This document shows, piece by piece, positions 1 through 4,646 of a stretch of 8,212 bases of DNA (the stretch's first letter is position 1; each line of letters starts with the position of its first letter). The notes beneath the pieces are model-generated. The model was given only the letters and a program-made list of their open reading frames with translations. It searched no databases and was not told the origin of the DNA. This DNA comes from an uncultured Bacteroidales bacterium. GTDB taxonomy: Bacteria > Bacteroidota > Bacteroidia > Bacteroidales > Paludibacteraceae. The position numbers were made by a program, and so were the translations under genes. The stretch is from positions 1 to 8,212 of the forward strand of contig CAIQOG010000303.1 in assembly GCA_903873355.1 (NCBI GenBank), written 5' to 3'.

Positions 1-474
1 CATCCCCTCAATAATCTTACTTTTATCCACGCTGCCTTGCGAGGAGCCGAAGTAAAAACTAAATACCTGGGTAAGGATGGTACTCAGCACACCCAGCACA
101 TATATCACTACATCTTTTACTTCCGCTTTAATGGTTTCGTTGCGGAAAATAACGATATAGAACAGCACGAAAGTTAGCAGGGTGGTGGTAATAGCCAGAT
201 AAGAACCAATGTTTTTGGATAGCGAACTGGCATTCACATTGGTTTCCACGGCCGTACTGCGCTGTCGGGCACTGTCGATGTCCTGCAGGTGGTTTTTCTG
301 TTCTTCCACGCCCAGTCGTTTGGTATCTAACTGGTATTGTAGTTCGGCTTTTTTCATTTCCAGCTCCTGCTGCATGATTTCGCCTTTGGTGGTTACCACT
401 TTGTCGAGCACATTGCCCACGCTGTCCACCAGCTTTCCGGCTCCGCCGGAGAAAAGATCGGATATAAAAGACAT
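1..474 (-). CDS. Holin-like membrane protein (3TM-holin type), 3' end outside window
   Basis: The frame is open from ATG at 474-472 to the window edge, giving 158 residues with no stop yet. The N-terminus is a short amphipathic stretch (about residues 3-27). A charged, probably coiled-coil segment rich in Glu, Lys and Gln follows (about 32-75). Two hydrophobic helices lie at about 89-110 and 122-142, and the second runs directly into YFGSSQGS. Amphipathic start, coiled segment, paired helices and a C-terminal 'FYFGSS-GS' signature are typical of phage holin-like proteins, including the 3TM holin group of gene-transfer agents. Such proteins form inner-membrane lesions that release an endolysin lacking a signal peptide, and a GH108 muramidase lies just upstream. 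The start follows an AT-rich leader of only 16 nt after a C/G-rich inverted repeat. The gene is missed if only complete ORFs are listed. The holin role is inferred from architecture and context; another phage-derived membrane protein is possible. Confidence 0.72.
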   Translation of the reverse strand, partial: MSFISDLFSGGAGKLVDSVGNVLDKVVTTKGEIMQQELEMKKAELQYQLDTKRLGVEEQKNHLQDIDSARQRSTAVETNVNASSLSKNIGSYLAITTTLLTFVLFYIVIFRNETIKAEVKDVVIYVLGVLSTILTQVFSFYFGSSQGSVDKSKIIEGM

Positions 475-490
475 GATATTTAAATTATAT

Positions 491-668
491 GCCCCCTAAC
501 CCCCTAAAGGGGGAACAGAGAGTTGGTTAATATTTTTACCTCAAGCCCCGAAAGGGGGTATATAGTTACTTTCGTCTTGTATTTTTTATTTCATTTCGCG
601 AACCTCTCTTTAAGCCCCTTTAGGGGTTGGGGCCTATTTCCTATTCCCCCTTTAGGGGGTTAGGGGGC
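491..668. repeat. C/G-rich intergenic repeat element with 25-bp perfect inverted ends
   Basis: Positions 491-515 and 644-668 are exact reverse complements over 25 bp, built from C5-TAA-C5-TAAA-G5 blocks, so each arm can also fold on itself. Two related smaller modules lie between them, at 544-559 (AGCCCCGAAAGGGGGT) and 612-634 (CCCC-TTTA-GGGG followed by TTGGGGCC). The remaining sequence is AT-rich. I recognise the 'CCCCTAACCCCCTAAAGGGGG' style as a common intergenic repeat of Bacteroidetes genomes; this is from memory, not a search. It fills the whole gap between the muramidase and the holin-like gene, and the muramidase stop codon (662-660) lies inside the right arm. As RNA it would form strong G/C hairpins and could act as a terminator or attenuator. 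Confidence 0.85.
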
Positions 669-1190
669 CACTGTCCGACAAATCCATCCATAAAAGTATT
701 TCCGGCTTTCGGGGCGTTTCTTGACGATGGAGATATAGCGGGCAATTTTGGCAACGGTAAAGGCGGCCAGAAAATGATCGGGGTCGAAGGCGTTGAGTTT
801 ATCCAGCGTTGCATGACCGATTACGCCATCGGGGTCGGCTTCTACTACCATTTGCGCCAGTGAAGCCGAGGTGCGTACACCCGCGTTCACAGCAAAGTCG
901 AAAATGGAACCGGCCACCAGTTGGTTTTCTATGCTGTCGGCACAGAGCGCATCCCAGTAGTTTACCTGATAAAAACTGCTGACGGCATCCTGCAGCTCGC
1001 TGTCTTTTTCCAGATTGGCAGGAAAACCGGACTGTGTTTTGGCCACGTCCACCCGCACCCAACCTTCCCATTTGCTGTTGATGTGCCGTGCCACGCCTTT
1101 GTAGGTTTCGCCTCCCGTATCGTCGGGGTCGTTCACATATCCGCCTTCGTGGGCGAGGATTTTTTGGAGAGATGATTCAAATAAAGCCAT
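660..1190 (-). CDS. Glycoside hydrolase family 108 muramidase (endolysin-like)
   Basis: This 176-residue protein is a peptidoglycan-cleaving N-acetylmuramidase of the GH108 family (the secretion-activator/TtsA group). The signature HEGGYVNDPDDTGGET is at residues 14-29, and E15 is the expected catalytic glutamate. The middle segment has NYWDAL at 77-82. The C-terminal peptidoglycan-binding-3-like part has FDFAVNAG (97-104), DPDGVIG (119-125) and FYGW (166-169). Length is normal for the family. There is no signal peptide, so export probably depends on a holin, and a holin-like gene follows 185 bp downstream. The start is ATG at 1190 after the A-rich string AATAAAAA; there is no Shine-Dalgarno. 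The last residues (VAP) and the TAA stop are read from the repeat element at 644-668, so the natural C-terminus may have been replaced at its tip. I see no promoter directly upstream. Confidence 0.9.
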   Translation of the reverse strand: MALFESSLQKILAHEGGYVNDPDDTGGETYKGVARHINSKWEGWVRVDVAKTQSGFPANLEKDSELQDAVSSFYQVNYWDALCADSIENQLVAGSIFDFAVNAGVRTSASLAQMVVEADPDGVIGHATLDKLNAFDPDHFLAAFTVAKIARYISIVKKRPESRKYFYGWICRTVAP

Positions 1191-1195
1191 TTTTT

Positions 1196-1265
1196 ATTAG
1201 TGATTAGTGGTTAATGGACAGATGATAATGGTTGTTGACAATGGACAGTTAATAATTAGTTGGTT
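1196..1265. repeat. Low-complexity 'TTAGTGATTAG/GTTGACAATGGACAG' intergenic repeat
   Basis: The stretch upstream of the muramidase is made of short related words: TTAGTGATTAGTGGTTAATGG, then GACAATGGACAG and TTAATAATTAGTTGG. It has the same flavour as the block at 2795-2905, which has GTTGACAGTTGATAATTGG. Such degenerate GTTGACA/TGATAATT strings recur in intergenic DNA of Bacteroidetes (from memory). No gene is visible in it. Confidence 0.55.
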
Positions 1266-1291
1266 TTCGTTGTTCACTGTAAACCTGCTAT

Positions 1292-1564
1292 ATGATTTCA
1301 ACTCATATCATTATGTCTCCGACACATATTAATAAGACCTTCGGTCATATCAATATCACTCAATCACATATTAATCTAACTTCAGGTCATTTCATTATGG
1401 GTATATCGTATATTAATATGACTCCCGGTCATTCATTTATGACTTCCAGTCATATAAATATGGCACTGACACATATTATAATGACTCGAACATATATTAA
1501 TATGACTTGCAGACATATCATTATGAACAAACCACATATTAATATCACTCAAAGACATAATTGA
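1292..1564 (+). CDS. Possible heptapeptide-repeat protein encoded by the 21-bp array (doubtful)
   Basis: An ATG at 1292 opens 90 codons, almost all inside the 21-bp array, giving twelve seven-residue repeats of the form H-I-(N/I)-M-T-x-x before TGA at 1562-1564. In favour of coding: the second codon is AT[T/C/A], all Ile, in 10 of 12 units although its third base varies freely, the array has no indels, and a hairpin with T-rich sequence on the plus-strand side follows at 1576-1616. Against: it is antisense to every neighbour, has no recognisable promoter or signal peptide, is low in complexity, and the minus strand of the array is also nearly free of stops in one frame. I do not recognise a family and rate it as more likely non-coding than coding. 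Confidence 0.25.
   Translation: MISTHIIMSPTHINKTFGHINITQSHINLTSGHFIMGISYINMTPGHSFMTSSHINMALTHIIMTRTYINMTCRHIIMNKPHINITQRHN
1304..1555. repeat. Tandem array of twelve 21-bp units
   Basis: Twelve contiguous units of exactly 21 bp start at 1304, 1325, 1346, 1367, 1388, 1409, 1430, 1451, 1472, 1493, 1514 and 1535, with a partial thirteenth (CATAAT) at 1556. The consensus is the palindrome CATATTAATATG followed by ACT, four variable bases and GT or CA/GA. No two units are identical and none has an indel. The second symmetry axis, ATGAC-n5-GTCAT, is seen between units 6/7 and 7/8. Because 21 is a multiple of 3, the array is open on the plus strand and reads His-Ile-(Asn/Ile)-Met-Thr-x-x. Twenty-one base pairs is also two helical turns. 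It lies between the 156-residue gene and the muramidase. Confidence 0.95.
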
Positions 1565-1575
1565 GTCTGTTTAAC

Positions 1576-1616
1576 TCAGAATGAGAGAGTCCTGAGTAAA
1601 GACCCTCACATTCTGA
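1576..1616. terminator. Hairpin terminator, possibly bidirectional
   Basis: The arms 1576-1591 and 1601-1616 pair in 14 of 16 positions: outer TCAGAATG/CATTCTGA (8 bp), then GAG/CTC and GTC/GAC, separated by two 1x1 mismatches, with a 9-nt loop at 1592-1600. It starts 8 nt past the stop codon of the 156-residue gene, so it most likely ends that transcript. On the minus strand no T-run follows. On the plus strand GTTTTTATTT follows at 1621-1630, so it would look more like an intrinsic terminator for transcripts coming from the 21-bp array. Confidence 0.7.
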
Positions 1617-1624
1617 ATAAGTTT

Positions 1625-2095
1625 TTATTTGGTAGCTGCATCAGTTTTTGTTCTTGCACGTTTGAAGAACACTGCCATTTCGTCGTTCATAACGCTTAGT
1701 CCGACTACCTTGTCTTTATTCTGTTTCACTGAGGCGTACACTTCGAGTGCTGCTACCAGCGTATCGCTTCCAACTGCTGTAAATGTTTTCTGAATACCTT
1801 CGGCCAACTCATTAATTTGATTGTAAATCGGGCGAATGGTATTGAATAATTCATAATCACGCAAAAACTCATCCTTGTCGAAAATTGCCGGAAGAATTTC
1901 CGGATGTGTAGTTACAACCTGATAAATTTTGTCGATAAAAGGTAGATAAGCATTACCCACTTTGAAAAGACTACTTACATCCGTTTTCTGTAAAGTAGAT
2001 AAGAACGGCATTTTTGTTTTTACATCGTTTAGACTTTGTAAAACTTCGGCTGCCTCTGCTGCCGACAAACTTGCTGAAATAAGATTTTGAGCCAT
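1625..2095 (-). CDS. Conserved protein of unknown function, 156 residues, helical
   Basis: This is a soluble, mostly helical protein without signal peptide, membrane segment or cysteines. It starts MAQNLISASLSAAEAAEVLQ and has a central IFDKDEFLRDYELF segment (71-84), then VGSDTLVAALEVYASVK (108-124), and a basic C-terminal tail with KRARTK (145-150). The order 'NLIsA-L-, -FD--E---D-, -vGS---aAL-vY---K' resembles a family of roughly 150-160-residue hypothetical proteins I associate with Bacteroidetes and some other phyla; no function is known to me. The ATG at 2095 follows an A/T-rich leader (AAATTTAAAAAC), which is usual in this phylum. A strong hairpin follows the stop at 1625, so it seems to be monocistronic. 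Its position next to the muramidase-holin pair does not prove a shared role. Confidence 0.85.
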   Translation of the reverse strand: MAQNLISASLSAAEAAEVLQSLNDVKTKMPFLSTLQKTDVSSLFKVGNAYLPFIDKIYQVVTTHPEILPAIFDKDEFLRDYELFNTIRPIYNQINELAEGIQKTFTAVGSDTLVAALEVYASVKQNKDKVVGLSVMNDEMAVFFKRARTKTDAATK

Positions 2096-2140
2096 GTTTT
2101 TAAATTTGATGTGTTATTAATAATAAATTGTTTTATCGAA

Positions 2141-2227
2141 AAGCAGTACAGTTACCGGGTAGCTTAAGGTTTAAATTTTTCAAACTATATTCACATGGTT
2201 TGTTGCCAACCGTTGGCTGTACTGCTT
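2141..2227. repeat. Inverted repeat enclosing the upstream region of the 156-residue gene
   Basis: AAGCAGTACAG at 2141-2151 is the exact reverse complement of 2217-2227, with 65 nt between the arms. Just inside the right arm is a second near-palindrome, GCCAAC-C-GTTGGC (2205-2217). A possible weak promoter for the 156-residue gene lies between the arms: the minus-strand string TATAGTTTG at 2189-2181 resembles the Bacteroidetes -7 motif TAnnTTTG but has one extra base. The arrangement could be an operator pair, or the end of the transcript of the 63-residue gene that stops at 2279. Confidence 0.5.
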
Positions 2228-2278
2228 ATCAGGGTATTAGTATTTAAAAATTGTTCTTTCTGTACAAACTGAACAGGG

Positions 2279-2470
2279 TTACTGATTAACCCTTTCGGTG
2301 TTGTATTGACTGACTGCCTGAACTACCTGATTTGTCAACGCGGGACGAACCGGCGGAGGTGGCACAGGATTATCAGACCGAATAATTATTTCTGCTGAAA
2401 TACCAGAAACTGAAAGAACGAATGCTGCAATTAAGCAGACTTTTGAAAGCATCGATTTCGAAATTTTCAT
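2279..2470 (-). CDS. Small predicted exported peptide, proline-rich (63 residues)
   Basis: The protein has a clear Sec signal peptide: basic start (MKISKSMLSK), hydrophobic core of about residues 11-22 (VCLIAAFVLSVS), and a likely cleavage site after ISA at about 24-26. The mature peptide would be only about 37 residues, EIIIRSDNPVPPPPVRPALT followed by a polar Gln/Asn-rich end. There is no lipobox, and no cysteine remains after cleavage. I do not recognise a family; the short 'RS-xx-PxPPP' start is faintly reminiscent of DUF3244-type small secreted Bacteroides proteins, but the rest does not match. It lies between a TPR regulator and the 156-residue gene, with long gaps on both sides. The start codon is part of a hairpin (2468-2501). 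An overlapping out-of-frame ORF of 54 residues (2537-2373) lacks any signal and was judged less likely. Confidence 0.65.
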   Translation of the reverse strand: MKISKSMLSKVCLIAAFVLSVSGISAEIIIRSDNPVPPPPVRPALTNQVVQAVSQYNTERVNQ

Positions 2471-2501
2471 ACGTGATTAAGTTGCTTACTCGCACCGTAT
2501 G
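2468..2501 (-). promoter_or_regulatory. Hairpin covering the start codon of the 63-residue peptide
   Basis: On the minus-strand RNA, CAUACG (2501-2496) pairs with CGUAUG (2473-2468), which contains the AUG. The stem extends by UG/CA past one bulged G, and a small inner stem UAAG-CAA-CUUA sits in the loop. This would hide the start codon, a plausible device for translational control. It is seen only as pairing potential; there is no evidence for a ligand or trans-acting RNA. Confidence 0.4.
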
Positions 2502-2663
2502 AAATTCACCTAAAAGTCTTTCATGTTCATGAACCATTTCCGATTCTTAAATTCACTCCATAGGCGCTTTCATTGTTTTTAAAAATGTATTTATTTTTCG
2601 ATCGATCGTGTTGCTAAGGTAATAGCACAGGGAAGGTATTCCCAAATTTTGAAGGCAAAATCA

Positions 2664-2738
2664 GGGGGACATCGCGATTTAAAACAGCACTGGTTTTCAG
2701 CGGCTTAAATTGCGAAAACGAACAAGTTGGGGGACATC
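2664..2738. repeat. Direct repeat GGGGGACATC, two copies 65 bp apart
   Basis: GGGGGACATC occurs at 2664-2673 and 2729-2738; on the minus strand both read GATGTCCCCC. Repeated TGTCCCCC-like words spaced inside a terminus are known from IS21-family transposon ends, so this could be a degraded end of such an element. No transposase fragment and no matching opposite end are visible in the window, so the IS origin is only a suggestion. Confidence 0.35.
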
Positions 2739-2794
2739 AATTTCGGGGAAGCAGAAAAAGGCTTGAAATTGGTTAAAATTAAGAGATGCGAAAA

Positions 2795-2905
2795 GAGTTG
2801 AGAGTTGAAAGTTGGCAGTAGCAGTTGGCAGTGAGAACAACAGTTGACAGTTGATAATTGGTTATTGATAATTGATAATTGGTAATTGGAAATTCTTGCC
2901 AAGCC
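2795..2905. repeat. Low-complexity GTTGACAGTTGATAATTGG-type repeat block
   Basis: Overlapping short direct repeats fill this block: GTTGAGAGTTGAAAGTTGG, two GTTGGCAG copies, GTTGACAGTTGATAATTGG, then GATAATTGATAATTGGTAATTGG. Period is about 7-10 bp and irregular. It lies just downstream of the TPR-regulator stop codon (2940-2938). I regard it as the common Bacteroidetes intergenic filler repeat; similar text lies at 1196-1265. Confidence 0.7.
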
Positions 2906-2937
2906 AAGCGGCAAAGCCGAGCGGGAAATTGAAAGTA

Positions 2938-4545
2938 TTAATCCTCCATCATTGTTTTTTGCAGAAAGTCGGGAATCATGGAGACGTAGGCTAAGTTCAG
3001 TTTTTTAATCAGCCGGACTTTCATTTTCTTGAGTGCTTCGTGTTTGTAGTCGAGCAGTAAAAGGATATCGGATGGTGGTATGGTCAGCAAATGGAGGCAC
3101 ACCCAGCAAAGCTCACGTTCGGTAAGTCCCTTGTAACGTTCCCGTAATTTGCTGATAAGGTTGCAACTGACTGCATCCATCTGCCGGAAGAAATGGGCTT
3201 TATCGTCGTAGTGAAGAATCTCGTTGTATATTTTACGATCCGATTCGTTTCTCTCGGCAGAGCTCATGTTCCTACGCCTGACCGACAACGCGGCTTTCTT
3301 TTTCTCCAGTTTGTGCAACAGGGTTTCGCGGTGTTTCCGGAGTATATCCTGCTGAAAACTTCCTTTTTCGGCCTGATGTTGCCGTTTCGTTTCGGCCAGT
3401 GCCCGATCTTTCCGACTGCGCACCCGAATGACCAGCCAAACACTGCCCGCTGCTATCAGCACAAGGCTTATAAGCAACATCCAAACCCACAGTTTCGATT
3501 TGCTTACTTCCTTATTGCTGTTGTGAATTGTTTCGAGCACACTGCCCCGGGTTTGGGTGTCGATTAGTTTGATAGAGTCGGAACAGTCCTGGTAACAAAT
3601 CATGTATTTTTTTATTGCAGCCATATCACCCGATTCGCTGGAGGCATTTACCAGAATGCGGTAACATTCCTTTTTTATACGGATATCAGCTTGTGTATGC
3701 AATGCCTGTTGTGCAAAATACAGGGCAGAATCGATTTGTTTTCTTTCAAAATAAATATCAGCCAGGTTATAGTATTGTATGGCTCTGTTATAGCCGATAG
3801 CAGGATATTTTAAAGTTTTTTGGAAGTAAAACAAAGCAGAATCGTATTGTTTTACTGACAGAAAGGTGGTTGCCATTTCCTGCAAAGCCGCTCCTTTGCT
3901 GAGTGAATCTTTTGAAAATTTATAGGCCCGTTCGAAACATTGTTGTGCTTTCCCAATCTGTTTTGACTGACTGTAGGTTCGTCCGATATCGAGCAGTGCA
4001 TAAAAAGCATAATTTGTTTTGCCTGCCTTTCTGAAACAATCGTAGGCTTTGCTGTATTTTTCGCGCGAAGTGACGTAATCGCGTTGCACGATATAAATTT
4101 CGCCCAGCATATTGTATGACTTTCCGGTTAAAACGTAATTATCAGAACCTTCGAGTACATCCAGCGTTTTTAAGAAAAAGACTGTGGCCTGCTCGTATTG
4201 CAACTTTTTTATAAATGCCCGTCCTTTCAGGTAGTATGCGGTAGCCAATAACTGTTTGTCCGAATGGTTTTCATAATAACTAACGGAGAAATCGAGCAAT
4301 GAATCGGGTTGAAGAGGAAGCAGGTTTTTATCCAAAACACGCATCAAAAGCAAGCCGTACCGGGCTTTATTTTCGTCGGATTTATAGTTGGATGGTGCAA
4401 GATGCCGGAGGATATGCAAAGCCGAATCGGGTGCCGTTTCGATTAACTGTTCGGCAGTATTCAGCTCATTGGGCACCAGCGAACAGGCACTCAACCCCGC
4501 TATTAGCAGCAGCATAACCCAACCGTGTAGCAGAAACTTCGACAT
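2938..4545 (-). CDS. TPR lipoprotein regulator with transmembrane helix and C-terminal HTH-like domain
   Basis: The 535-residue protein has a lipoprotein-type signal peptide ending in the lipobox LSAC (Cys21). Periplasmic tetratricopeptide-like helical repeats span about residues 60-320 (for example 'AYYLKGRAFIKKLQYEQA', 'SYNMLGEIYIVQRDY'). A transmembrane helix lies at about 352-374, a basic coiled coil at about 376-430, and a cytoplasmic tail at about 470-520. That tail, LTERELCWVCLHLLTIPPSD followed by a LLDYKHEALKKMKVRLIKKL stretch, has the spacing of a LuxR/sigma-4-like helix-turn-helix. This layout is common in Bacteroidetes and is thought to couple an extracytoplasmic signal to transcription; targets are unknown here. 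ATG 4545 was chosen because Lys3 and the hydrophobic core give a good signal peptide, and a TATCTTTG promoter ends only 4 nt before it. The gene is separate from the upstream pair, which ends in a hairpin. Confidence 0.85.
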   Translation of the reverse strand: MSKFLLHGWVMLLLIAGLSACSLVPNELNTAEQLIETAPDSALHILRHLAPSNYKSDENKARYGLLLMRVLDKNLLPLQPDSLLDFSVSYYENHSDKQLLATAYYLKGRAFIKKLQYEQATVFFLKTLDVLEGSDNYVLTGKSYNMLGEIYIVQRDYVTSREKYSKAYDCFRKAGKTNYAFYALLDIGRTYSQSKQIGKAQQCFERAYKFSKDSLSKGAALQEMATTFLSVKQYDSALFYFQKTLKYPAIGYNRAIQYYNLADIYFERKQIDSALYFAQQALHTQADIRIKKECYRILVNASSESGDMAAIKKYMICYQDCSDSIKLIDTQTRGSVLETIHNSNKEVSKSKLWVWMLLISLVLIAAGSVWLVIRVRSRKDRALAETKRQHQAEKGSFQQDILRKHRETLLHKLEKKKAALSVRRRNMSSAERNESDRKIYNEILHYDDKAHFFRQMDAVSCNLISKLRERYKGLTERELCWVCLHLLTIPPSDILLLLDYKHEALKKMKVRLIKKLNLAYVSMIPDFLQKTMMED

Positions 4546-4549
4546 GTTG

Positions 4550-4557
4550 CAAAGATA
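4550..4557 (-). promoter_or_regulatory. Bacteroidetes -7 promoter element TATCTTTG for the TPR regulator
   Basis: The minus strand at 4557-4550 reads TATCTTTG, an exact match to the Bacteroidetes sigma-ABfr -7 consensus TAnnTTTG. A TTTC at about 20 bp upstream is a partial match to the -33 TTTG element. Only CAAC separates it from the ATG at 4545, so the transcript would start at or within a few bases of the start codon (near-leaderless). Confidence 0.6.
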
Positions 4558-4588
4558 GTAAATTCGGGAAAGAAATGGAAATAGTTCA

Positions 4589-4619
4589 GACCTAACAGAT
4601 TTTGAAAACCTATTAGGTC
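4589..4619. terminator. 31-nt hairpin after the DUF2851/Ig-lipoprotein unit
   Basis: GACCTAA (4589-4595) pairs with TTAGGTC (4613-4619); including the inner AG/CT and TTTT/AAAA pairs, 13 of 15 positions pair around a single central base. It lies 27 nt past the stop codon of the Ig-like lipoprotein and before the promoter of the TPR gene. No T-run follows on the minus strand. GACCTAA...TTAGGTC hairpins with a TTTT/AAAA centre recur between Bacteroidetes genes (from memory). Confidence 0.65.
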
Positions 4620-4646
4620 ATAAGCAACAAGAAAATAGTTACAAAT

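Larger units (their letters stand above)
2471..2937. other. 467-bp gap: repeats and palindromes, no convincing gene
   Basis: This stretch holds the start-codon hairpin of the 63-residue gene, the perfect 10-bp palindromes GTTCATGAAC (2525-2534) and CGATCGATCG (2599-2608), two copies of GGGGGACATC (2664-2673 and 2729-2738), and a low-complexity block (about 2795-2905). A 69-codon minus-strand frame at 2914-2705 translates the low-complexity block into NYQLSIINNQLS-type text and is not a real protein. I saw no RNA gene and no clear TAnnTTTG promoter for the 63-residue gene. Confidence 0.7.

Noticed and set aside
209..499. 96-codon plus-strand frame at the left end
   Set aside because: It is the antisense of the holin-like gene, whose two helices and YFGSS motif are convincing on the minus strand. 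The Ser/Cys-rich text is an antisense artefact.
1304..1555. CRISPR array
   Set aside because: The period is 21 bp with no alternation of long conserved repeats and unique spacers of about 30 bp; the variable part is only 4-9 bp and no cas gene is present.
2373..2537. 54-codon minus-strand frame overlapping the 63-residue peptide out of frame
   Set aside because: No recognisable features, whereas the overlapping 63-residue frame has a clear signal peptide. It could at most be an upstream regulatory ORF.
2705..2914. 69-codon minus-strand frame ending next to the TPR gene
   Set aside because: Its text (NYQLSIINNQLS...) is a translation of the low-complexity intergenic repeat, with no signal peptide, domain or promoter.
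3193..3567. 124-codon plus-strand frame inside the TPR regulator
   Set aside because: It is antisense to a well-supported gene with clear domains; the composition is that of a shadow frame.
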